Part shown: piece by piece, positions 57,655 through 64,000 of the stretch
Layout: each line of letters opens with the position of its first letter
How positions within the stretch are numbered: the first letter of the stretch is position 1
NCBI RefSeq assembly: GCF_013407855.1
Contig: NZ_JACBZH010000001.1
Span: 6,842,838-6,906,837, forward strand
Length of the DNA stretch: 64,000 nucleotides
Direction: 5' to 3'
From: Actinopolymorpha rutila
GTDB lineage: Bacteria; Actinomycetota; Actinomycetes; Propionibacteriales; Actinopolymorphaceae
Notes under the pieces: generated by a model
Told to the model about the DNA's origin: nothing
The model's database searches: none
Seen by the model: the letters and a program-made list of their open reading frames with translations, nothing else
Translations under genes and position numbers: made by a program

Positions 57655-58196
57655 CCGACGACGACTTCCATCTACCACCCCCACGGACGATGCCGCGGGA
57701 ACGCCGGGACGCGCTCCGCACCGCGCTCGTCGCCGAGGTGAGCGGCACCAGCCGCCCGTGGTGGCGGCGCACCTGGAAGGGCGCGGCCGTCGGCGGAAGC
57801 GCGTTCGCGATGGTGCTGGCCGGTGGTGTGGCCACCGCGTACGTCGCGTTCAAACCGCCGAGCGACACCAGCAGCGTCCTGTGCTACTCCGCACCGAAGG
57901 TCGAGTCGGCACGCGTCGACGTCACCCGGGTCGCGGTCGCCCGGAAGATGCCCGCGGGAAGCACCGCCTCGGCCAGTGGCACCGTCGCCATCCACGATCC
58001 CGTGGCCGCGTGCGGCCAGGCGTGGCGAAACGGTCTCGTCTCCGCCGGCGACCAGAGCCCCACCCCAGTCGCGCCGGGCCGGACGGCCCGCGTCCCCCTT
58101 CTTGTGGCGTGCACCCTCGACAAGGGCGTGGCGGGGGTGTTTCCAGGACCTCCCTCCACCTGTGAACGCCTCGGCCTGCCGCGCGCCACGAGATGA
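57651..58196 (+). CDS. Membrane protein, probable anti-sigma partner
   Basis: A 181-aa protein with an acidic cytoplasmic N-terminus (DDDFHLPPPRTMPRERRDALRT), one transmembrane helix (about 48-70, GAAVGGSAFAMVLAGGVATA) and an extracytoplasmic domain holding CYSAPKVESARVDVTRVAVA, a conserved-looking CGQAWRNGLVS, and VACTLDKGVAGVFPG. Four or more Cys suggest disulfides. There is no zinc-binding anti-sigma motif. Translational coupling to the ECF sigma gene (ATGA overlap) is the main argument for the anti-sigma or co-regulator role. Confidence 0.75.
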   Translation: MTDDDFHLPPPRTMPRERRDALRTALVAEVSGTSRPWWRRTWKGAAVGGSAFAMVLAGGVATAYVAFKPPSDTSSVLCYSAPKVESARVDVTRVAVARKMPAGSTASASGTVAIHDPVAACGQAWRNGLVSAGDQSPTPVAPGRTARVPLLVACTLDKGVAGVFPGPPSTCERLGLPRATR

Positions 58197-58278
58197 GCCG
58201 GCCGCGCTGCCCCCGGGCGGCAGCGCGGCCGGCGAGCCCCCTCGACCGGGCCGGGCGAGACCCGCTCGGCCCGGTCGA
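58197..58278. terminator. Two successive strong hairpins
   Basis: Hairpin 1: GCCGGCCGCGCTGCC (58197-58211) with GGCAGCGCGGCCGGC (58219-58233), 15 perfect bp, 7-nt loop. Hairpin 2: TCGACCGGGCCG (58242-58253) with CGGCCCGGTCGA (58267-58278), 12 perfect bp, 13-nt loop. They start directly after the anti-sigma gene stop, between convergent genes. Confidence 0.85.
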
Positions 58279-58351
58279 CCTCCCGTCCTCGTCGTGCTCG
58301 GAGAGCCGGCTCTGACCGTCGGCCCTCAGAAGTCGCAGGTCGGGGGAGGGC

Positions 58352-58951
58352 TCAGAAGAACTTGATCGACGACGTCCGGTCGTTCATCGTGCCGAACGTC
58401 GAGCAGCTCCCGTCGCAGTAGCGGTAACTGCCGGTGTAGTTGGTGCCGTCGTGGTGGCGGCCGAGGCAGTTGGAGTACATGCGGGCGGAGGAGATGCGGT
58501 TGTCGAAACCGAGACTGGACATGCTCGGGAAGCCGTACCACGTCCCGGAGTAGCAGCCGGAGCCGCTGGAGCCGTAGAGGACCAGCGAGTCACCGCCGTA
58601 GTTGGAGTCTTCGTACTCGATCCCGACCAGTGGCTGGGCGGCGAGCGCGGAGCGGGTGGAGACGACCCCCGCCGCCTGCAACTGCCGGGTGCTCACCGTG
58701 CGGGCACCGGGAGCCAGCCGGACCCGGCCGGCCGTGGCGTAGGAGACGGACTCGGCGAACGAGCCGAAGCAGGAGACCTTGCTCGGCTTGGCGAGGTGGA
58801 AACCGGTGCCCGCCCGCATGGCCGGCATGCCGACAGCGCAGTGCCGGGCGCGGTCGGGAACTCCGGTGGCCGCCTGTGCGGCCTGGGCCTGCCAGGACAC
58901 GAGAACCAACGTGGCCAGCACGGCCAGCCAGGTATATCGACGTCGACGCAC
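58352..58951 (-). CDS. Secreted beta/gamma-crystallin-like protein
   Basis: A 199-aa exported protein. Signal peptide: RRRRYTWLAVLATLVLVSWQ, then cleavage near AQAAQA. The C-terminal 90 residues, VGIEYEDSNYGGDSLVLYGS, SGCYSGTWYGFPSMSSLGFD, NRISSARMYSNC and YRYCDGSCSTFGTMNDRTSS, have the Tyr/Trp corner and Ser/Gly pattern of bacterial beta/gamma crystallins and related peptidase-inhibitor-like proteins. Cys residues probably form disulfides. GTG 58951 has GGGAGG 8 nt upstream. Likely binds calcium or a cell-wall partner; function unknown. Confidence 0.82.
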   Translation of the reverse strand: MRRRRYTWLAVLATLVLVSWQAQAAQAATGVPDRARHCAVGMPAMRAGTGFHLAKPSKVSCFGSFAESVSYATAGRVRLAPGARTVSTRQLQAAGVVSTRSALAAQPLVGIEYEDSNYGGDSLVLYGSSGSGCYSGTWYGFPSMSSLGFDNRISSARMYSNCLGRHHDGTNYTGSYRYCDGSCSTFGTMNDRTSSIKFF

Positions 58952-59090
58952 GATGAGTACCTCCCGAAATGGGCAGCAACCGCATGATGACATGTACCAC
59001 TGATCACGGTCACGTACGTTTGTCCGGTAATTACCTAACGTACCCGCGGTCTTACAGTGGCGGCGGCCCCGCCGTACGGAATCTTCGGCG

Positions 59091-59134
59091 GTTCACTGAT
59101 CGCCACCGGCGCGTCACCGGCCGTTGCACCGGAG
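59091..59134 (+). promoter_or_regulatory. PHO-box-like direct repeat upstream of the phosphatase
   Basis: Four 11-nt units in register: GTTCACTGATC, GCCACCGGCGC, GTCACCGGCCG, TTGCACCGGAG. They resemble actinobacterial PhoP direct-repeat units (G(G/T)TCAYYYR(G/C)G), most clearly the first and third. They end 28 nt before the phoD start. Confidence 0.45.
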
Positions 59135-59162
59135 GTCATCGCGGCGGCGTAGACAGACGATC

Positions 59163-60827
59163 ATGTCCGCACCTCGCATCCCCCAGTCGCTCCAGTCGTC
59201 CCAGGCGCCCGTGTCGTCCGGACCGGCGTCCGCGCTGCCGCGCCGCACCTTGTTGCGCGCGGGACTCACCACGGCCGGGTTCGCCACCGCCGGGCTCACC
59301 GGCCTCGTCCACGCGCCCGTCGCCGCCGCGTCCCCCGCCTCCGCCGGTACGCCGTTCGCGGCACCGGGCGCGCCCCGCTCCGGCCGGCCGCGGCTGACCC
59401 ACGGCGTCGCCAGCGGTGACCCGACCGCGAACGGTGCGGTGGTGTGGGCCCGAGCCGACCGCACCGCCCGGATGTGGGTCGAGGTCAGCCGGACGCCGGA
59501 CTTCCGCCGGGCGGTCACCGTGCCCGGGCCAGTGCTCACCGCGCAGACCAACCACACCGGACGGGTCGACCTGCACGGCCTGCCGTCCGGCCAGGAGCTC
59601 TTCTACCGCGTCCACCTCGAGGACCCCGACCGGCACGGCGTCCGGGGCGAGGCACTGTCCGGACGGCTCGTCACCGCGCCCCGCCGGCGCCGGGACGTAC
59701 GGTTCCTGTGGTCGGGCGACATGGTGGGCCAGGGCTTCGGCTCCAACCCCGACCTCGGGGGCATCACCATCTTCGACCGGATGCGCGCGCTCGCCCCGGA
59801 CTTCTTCCTGCACTCCGGCGACTCGATCTACGCCGACGGCCCGCTGACCGAGTCCGTCGCGCTGCCCGACGGCCGGGTCTACCGCAACGTCGTGACGGAG
59901 GAGAAGAGCCGGGTCGCGCAGACCCTGGACGAGTACCGCGGCCAGTGGGCGTACAACCTTCTGGACCGCAACGTCCGCGCGTTCGCCGCGGAGGTTCCGC
60001 AGGTCAACCAGTGGGACGACCACGAGGTGCACAACAACTGGTATCCGGGCCAGATCCTGGACGACGACCGGTACACCGAGAAACGCGTGGACGTGCTGGC
60101 GGCACGGGCGCGGCGGGCGTTCTTCGAGTGGATGCCGATCCGGACGTCGCACCGCGACCCCGAGGGCCGGGTCTACCGGAAGGTGTCGTACGGGCCGCTG
60201 CTTGACGTCTTCGTGCTGGACATGCGGACCTACAAGGACCCGAACACGCCCGGGCTGGAGACCGTCCCCGACGGCGGCGTACTTGGCTGGCGGCAGTTGC
60301 GGTGGCTGACCGACGGGCTGCTGAAGTCCCGCGCCACCTGGAAGGTCGTGGCCAACGACCTGCCGCTCGGGCTGGTCGTACCCGACGGCGCGACCGCGAT
60401 GGAGGGCGTCGCCCAGGGTGACCCGGGTGCGCCGAAGGGCCGCGAACTCGAGATCGCCACCCTGCTGTCGACCCTGCGCCGCCACCGGGTGGACAACGTC
60501 GTCTGGCTGACCGCCGACGTCCACTACACCGCCGCGCACCACTACTCACCGGACCGGGCGAGCTTCACCGACTTCTCGCCGTTCTGGGAGTTCGTGTCCG
60601 GGCCGCTCAACGCCGGCGCGTTCGGGCCGAACAAACTGGACGCGACGTTCGGTCCGGAGGCGGTGTACGTGCACGCACCACCGCGTCAGGGCGCCTCGCC
60701 GATGGAGGGCTGGCAGCACTTCGGCGAGGTGGAGATCGCCGGGGACAGCGGGGAGCTGACCGTCCGGCTGCGCGACCAGGAGTCGAACGTGTTGTACGCG
60801 CGGACGCTGACGCCAGGCCCGCGCTGA
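59163..60827 (+). CDS. phoD: Alkaline phosphatase D, Tat-exported
   Basis: A 554-aa PhoD-family metallophosphatase. The Tat signal has the twin Arg at residues 27-28 in PRRTLLRAGLTTAGFATAGL. An N-terminal beta domain (about 75-175, THGVASGDPTANGAVVWARA) precedes the catalytic domain with FFLHSGDSIYADG, VPQVNQWDDHEVHNNWYPGQ, VFVLDMRTYKDPN and VVWLTADVHYTAAHHYSPDR, which carry the Fe/Ca ligands. It hydrolyses phosphate mono- and diesters outside the cell. A possible leaderless start: TAGACA lies 7 nt before ATG 59163. Convergent with the bkd operon, 22 nt between ends. Confidence 0.92.
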   Translation: MSAPRIPQSLQSSQAPVSSGPASALPRRTLLRAGLTTAGFATAGLTGLVHAPVAAASPASAGTPFAAPGAPRSGRPRLTHGVASGDPTANGAVVWARADRTARMWVEVSRTPDFRRAVTVPGPVLTAQTNHTGRVDLHGLPSGQELFYRVHLEDPDRHGVRGEALSGRLVTAPRRRRDVRFLWSGDMVGQGFGSNPDLGGITIFDRMRALAPDFFLHSGDSIYADGPLTESVALPDGRVYRNVVTEEKSRVAQTLDEYRGQWAYNLLDRNVRAFAAEVPQVNQWDDHEVHNNWYPGQILDDDRYTEKRVDVLAARARRAFFEWMPIRTSHRDPEGRVYRKVSYGPLLDVFVLDMRTYKDPNTPGLETVPDGGVLGWRQLRWLTDGLLKSRATWKVVANDLPLGLVVPDGATAMEGVAQGDPGAPKGRELEIATLLSTLRRHRVDNVVWLTADVHYTAAHHYSPDRASFTDFSPFWEFVSGPLNAGAFGPNKLDATFGPEAVYVHAPPRQGASPMEGWQHFGEVEIAGDSGELTVRLRDQESNVLYARTLTPGPR

Positions 60828-60849
60828 CCTGATCGCCGGGTGACTCCGC

Positions 60850-62340
60850 CTACGCGAGCAGCAGAGCGGAGGCGGGGTCCTCCAGGATGCTCGCGACGTC
60901 CATCAGGAAGCGCGAGCCCTGTTCGCCGTCGACGATGCGGTGGTCGAACGACAGTGAGAGCGTGGCCACCCAGCGCGGGACCACCTCGTCGTCGACGACC
61001 CACGGCTGCTTGCGGATCGCGCCGACGGCGAGGATCCCGGACTCGCCGGGGTTCAGGATCGGGGTGCCGCCGTCGACGCCGAACACGCCGACGTTGGTGA
61101 TCGTGAACGTCGTACCCAGCATGTCCGCGGGCGGCGTCTTGCCGGCGCGGGCGGTCTGGGTCAGCTCGGTCAGCGACCGGGCCAGGTCGGCCAGCGGCAT
61201 CCGGTCGGCGCGCTTGATGTGCGGCACCATCAGCCCGCGCGGCGTCGCGGCGGCGATGCCGAGGTTGACGTCGTGCTTGAGGACGATCTCGCCGGCCGGC
61301 TCGTCCCAGGTCGCGTTGAGTTCGGGCGTACGCCGGAGCGCGAGCAGGCAGGCCTTGGCGACCACGACCAGCGGGGACAGCCGGACGTCGGCGAAGTCAC
61401 GGCGGGCGCGCAGCCGGTCCAGCAGTTCCATCGTCGCGGTGGCGTCGACGCTGACCCACTCGGTCACGTGCGGGGCGGTGAACGCGCTCCGGGTGACGGC
61501 CTGCGCGGTGGACCGGCGTACCCCGCGTACGGGGATCCGGGTCTCGCCGGCGGAGGGTACGGCCGGCGCGGTCGCGGCCTGGGCGGGCTCGGCCGGGACG
61601 GCGGCCGTCGTACCAGCCGCCGCTGTCGTACCGGCGGCGAAGGCCTCCACGTCGGCCCGGCTGACGGTGCCGTTCGGGCCGGTCGGCGGCACCCTGGTGA
61701 GGTCGACGCCGAGGTCCTTGGCGAGCTTGCGGACCGGCGGCTTGGCGAGCACGCCGGGGCTGGCGGGCGCCGGAGCCACGGGCGCGGGAGTGGGTACGGC
61801 GGGAGCGGTGGGCGCGGGAGCGGCTGGAGTTGCGGCCGCGGGGGTGGGCGCGGGCGTGCCGGTACGTGGGCGCCGACGGGCGGAGGTCGTACGCGGGCCG
61901 TACCCGACGAGCATGCTGGTCTTCTGCTCGTCGGCGGCCGCGGCCTTCTCGGTGGTCGCGCCCGAGGTCCCGGCCGCGACGTCGAACGCACCGGCGACAG
62001 CGGCCCCCGACGCCTGCGGAGCCGAGGACGCCGGGGCCGCGGGAGCGGGAGCAGCCGCGGCGGCCGGAGCGGCCGACCCCGGAGCGACCGCGGTGCCGGG
62101 CGCGGCCACCCGGATGATCGGCGTACCGACCGGGACGACCTGACCCTCGGGCACCAGCAGTTCGGCGATCGTCCCGGCGTACGGGCACGGCAGCTCGACC
62201 AGCGACTTCGCGGTCTCGATCTCGACCACGACGTCGTTGATCTTCACCTCGTCACCCGGCTTGACCCGCCAGGACACGATCTCGGCCTCGACCAGCCCCT
62301 CACCGACGTCGGGGAGCCGGAACTCGCGCGCTTCGGTCAT
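60850..62340 (-). CDS. bkdC: Branched-chain 2-oxoacid dehydrogenase E2 (dihydrolipoamide acyltransferase)
   Basis: A 496-aa E2 subunit. One lipoyl domain at 5-80 carries the lipoyl Lys45 in EIETAKSLVELP. A long Ala/Pro linker (about 85-195) follows, then the E1/E3-binding domain (VLAKPPVRKLAKDLGVDLTR, about 197-233), and the catalytic domain with STAQAVTRSAFTAPHVTEWV and the active-site DHRIVDGE (His467). It passes the acyl group to CoA in valine, leucine and isoleucine breakdown or supplies branched starter units for fatty acids. Last gene of the bkd operon; E1-beta ends 28 nt upstream. Confidence 0.93.
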   Translation of the reverse strand: MTEAREFRLPDVGEGLVEAEIVSWRVKPGDEVKINDVVVEIETAKSLVELPCPYAGTIAELLVPEGQVVPVGTPIIRVAAPGTAVAPGSAAPAAAAAPAPAAPASSAPQASGAAVAGAFDVAAGTSGATTEKAAAADEQKTSMLVGYGPRTTSARRRPRTGTPAPTPAAATPAAPAPTAPAVPTPAPVAPAPASPGVLAKPPVRKLAKDLGVDLTRVPPTGPNGTVSRADVEAFAAGTTAAAGTTAAVPAEPAQAATAPAVPSAGETRIPVRGVRRSTAQAVTRSAFTAPHVTEWVSVDATATMELLDRLRARRDFADVRLSPLVVVAKACLLALRRTPELNATWDEPAGEIVLKHDVNLGIAAATPRGLMVPHIKRADRMPLADLARSLTELTQTARAGKTPPADMLGTTFTITNVGVFGVDGGTPILNPGESGILAVGAIRKQPWVVDDEVVPRWVATLSLSFDHRIVDGEQGSRFLMDVASILEDPASALLLA

Positions 62341-62367
62341 GGACCTTCCCTTCGTACGTTCGGGCCC

Positions 62368-63348
62368 TCAGTAGGCGAGTACGCGGTCGACCGCGTCGAG
62401 GATGCGGTCCAGGTTGGGCAGGAAGTCCTCCTCCGCCCGGGCCGGGGGGTACGGCGTGTCGAACCCGCCCACCCGCCGCACCGGTGCCTGCAGAGAGTAG
62501 AAGCACTCTTCGGTGATCCTGGTGGCGAGCTCGGCGCCCAGGCCGCCGGTGATCGGCGCCTCGTGCACGGTGACGACGCGCCCGGTCCGGCGTACCAGCT
62601 CGTACACGGGGTCCAGGTCGAGCGGCGACAGCGTGCGCAGGTCGACCACGGCGAGGTTCTTGCCCTCCTCGGCGGCGGCCTGTGCGGCCTCCAGGCAGGT
62701 CTTGACCATCGGCCCGTACGCCAGCAGCACCGCGTCGGTGCCGTCGCGGACGACCCGGGACGCGAACAGCGGGTACGGCGCCTCGGTGGCCTCGGTGTCG
62801 ACCTCGGCCTTCTCGTAGTAGCGGCGCTTCGGCTCGAGGAAGATCACCGGGTCGTCGCTGGCCACGGACTGCTGGATCATCCAGTACGCGTCGCCGGGGC
62901 TCGCGCAGGCGACGACCTTCAGGCCGGCGGTGTGGGCGAAGTAGGCCTCGGGGGACTCCGAGTGGTGCTCGACCGCGCCGATGCCGCCGCCGAACGGGAT
63001 CCGGATCACCATCGGGACCGCCAGCCGGCCCTGGGAGCGGAACCGCATCTTGGCGACCTGGCTGACGATCTGGTCGTACGCGGGGTAGACGAAGCCGTCG
63101 AACTGGATCTCGCAGATCGGCCGGTAACCCCGCAACGCGAGGCCGATGGCGGTGCCGACGATGCCGGACTCCGCCAGCGGCGTGTCGATCACGCGGTCCT
63201 CGCCGAAGTCCTTCTGGAGTCCGTCGGTGACCCGGAAGACGCCGCCGAGCCGGCCGATGTCCTCGCCCATGATGACGACCTTGGGGTCGTCCTCCATGGC
63301 GCGGCGCAGGCCGGCGTTCAGGCTCTTGGCCAGGGTGAGCGCGGTCAT
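62368..63348 (-). CDS. bkdB: Branched-chain 2-oxoacid dehydrogenase E1 beta subunit
   Basis: A 326-aa E1-beta. The N-terminal part binds TPP's pyrimidine: VVIMGEDIGRLGGVFRVTDG, then DTPLAESGIVGTAIGLALRG with the conserved Glu. IQFDGFVYPAYDQIVSQVAK, RIPFGGGIGAVEHHSESPEA and the transketolase C-domain RTGRVVTVHEAPITGGLGAE complete it. It pairs with the E1-alpha encoded just upstream. ATG 63348 overlaps that gene's stop (ATGA), giving equal amounts of the two subunits by coupling. Confidence 0.94.
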   Translation of the reverse strand: MTALTLAKSLNAGLRRAMEDDPKVVIMGEDIGRLGGVFRVTDGLQKDFGEDRVIDTPLAESGIVGTAIGLALRGYRPICEIQFDGFVYPAYDQIVSQVAKMRFRSQGRLAVPMVIRIPFGGGIGAVEHHSESPEAYFAHTAGLKVVACASPGDAYWMIQQSVASDDPVIFLEPKRRYYEKAEVDTEATEAPYPLFASRVVRDGTDAVLLAYGPMVKTCLEAAQAAAEEGKNLAVVDLRTLSPLDLDPVYELVRRTGRVVTVHEAPITGGLGAELATRITEECFYSLQAPVRRVGGFDTPYPPARAEEDFLPNLDRILDAVDRVLAY

Positions 63349-64000
63349 CGGGTCACCTCCGCGTGGGGCGCGCCGCCGTCGGCCGTGTGGAAGGACGCGT
63401 GGTATTCGCGGAACCACTCCTGCTGGGCCCGCAGCTCCGGGGTCATCTCGGCGTACACCCGGTCGAACGTCGCCGCGAGGTCGGGTTCGGGCATGGCCAG
63501 GGTGCCGGCGCGGACGTGCGCGGCGAGGTCGTCGGCCTCGGTGTCCAGGTCGGAGATGAACGCGTCGTCGATCAGGGCGTTGCGGGTGAGGTACGCCTTG
63601 ACCCTGGCCAGCGGGTCCTTGAGTTTCCAGTGCTCCAGCTCGTCCTGCAGGCGGTACCGCGTCGGGTCGTCGGTGGTGGTGTGCGCGCCCATGCGGTAGG
63701 TGAAGGCCTCGATCAGCGTCGGGCCGCCGCCGTCGCGGGCCTGCTGCAGCGCCGCCTTGGTGACGGCATAGCAGGCGAGGACGTCGTTGCCGTCGACGCG
63801 TACGCCGGGGAAGCCGAAGCCCGCGGCCCGGCGGTAGAGCGGGATCCGGGACTGCTTCTCCTGTGGCGCGGAGATGGCCCACTGGTTGTTCTGCAGGAAG
63901 TAGACGGTCGGGGTGTTGAACACCGCGGACCAGATGAACGACTCGTTCACGTCGCCCTGGGCGCTGGCCCCGTCACCGAAGTAGGCGAGCACCGCCGCGT
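63345..64000 (-). CDS. bkdA: Branched-chain 2-oxoacid dehydrogenase E1 alpha subunit, C-terminal part
   Basis: About 217 codons of an E1-alpha are present; the start is outside the window. The TPP motif GDGASAQGDVNESFIWSAVF followed by QNNQWAISAP is complete. TFYRMGAHTTTDDPTRYR-type sequence (AFTYRMGAHTTTDDPTRYRL) carries the phosphorylation-loop region. The C-terminus ends AEVTR with a TGA that overlaps the bkdB ATG. It is the first known gene of the bkd operon here; regulators such as an AsnC/Lrp gene, often nearby, would be upstream of the window. Confidence 0.93.
   Translation of the reverse strand, partial: AAVLAYFGDGASAQGDVNESFIWSAVFNTPTVYFLQNNQWAISAPQEKQSRIPLYRRAAGFGFPGVRVDGNDVLACYAVTKAALQQARDGGGPTLIEAFTYRMGAHTTTDDPTRYRLQDELEHWKLKDPLARVKAYLTRNALIDDAFISDLDTEADDLAAHVRAGTLAMPEPDLAATFDRVYAEMTPELRAQQEWFREYHASFHTADGGAPHAEVTR

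Overview
The window is high-GC actinobacterial chromosome, most likely from the order Propionibacteriales (Nocardioides, Kribbella or Actinopolymorpha type). This is an inference from the strong GC3 bias, frequent GTG and TTG starts, many leaderless genes, two LLM-family F420/flavin oxidoreductases, a DUF222/13E12 HNH protein, an SCO6745-family protein and a bkd keto-acid dehydrogenase operon. I saw no tRNA, rRNA, CRISPR array, transposase or phage gene.

Layout. 1-7 kb is a decaying accessory stretch: a partial DUF899 gene, a DinB/DUF664 gene with an in-frame stop, an orphan C-terminal fragment, a truncated and frameshifted methyltransferase and a truncated GNAT gene lie among intact small enzymes (S51 peptidase, SRPBCC, P-loop kinase, SCO6745 family, VOC, alpha/beta hydrolase). 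7-9.6 kb is a sugar acetyltransferase-TetR operon divergent from an MFS transporter, with a twin palindromic operator between them. 9.6-11.1 kb holds two COG4315-type lipoproteins and the remnant of a third. 11-31 kb is a patchwork of single-gene units: six intact class I SAM methyltransferases, GNAT and VOC proteins, a stand-alone second UMP kinase, the HNH protein, a K+ channel, GalU, a metallo-hydrolase, an APH-like kinase and a two-component system. 31.2-33.3 kb is a compact operon of a divergent PRPP synthetase, an S51 peptidase and a NUDIX hydrolase.

33.7-41 kb carries an acyl-CoA dehydrogenase with a repeated operator-like motif, a strong convergent terminator, an LLM oxidoreductase, a secreted GH43 glycosidase and a succinate-semialdehyde dehydrogenase. 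40.9-47.1 kb is an export region: a TetR-ABC ATPase-permease operon and an MMPL transporter divergent from a second TetR. Then come an NHL/thioredoxin protein, a lipoprotein, an aldo/keto reductase and PaaN.

52.7-55.1 kb is the most interesting locus. It is a five-gene type-VII-secretion-style polymorphic toxin module: YbaB-like, EspC-like, WXG100-like membrane carrier, separate toxin domain, and a tandem-duplicated DUF7674-like immunity candidate. It lies between PaaN and a PaaH-type 3-hydroxyacyl-CoA dehydrogenase. The window ends with an ECF sigma factor and a probable anti-sigma partner, a crystallin-like secreted protein, a PhoD phosphatase with a possible PHO box, and the bkd operon (E2, E1-beta, partial E1-alpha).

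Window-wide patterns. At least a dozen genes show a TANNNT-like -10 element 6-8 nt before the start codon and no Shine-Dalgarno, so they are probably leaderless. Short tandem repeats (8-15 bp) recur at gene ends and sometimes overlap stop codons.
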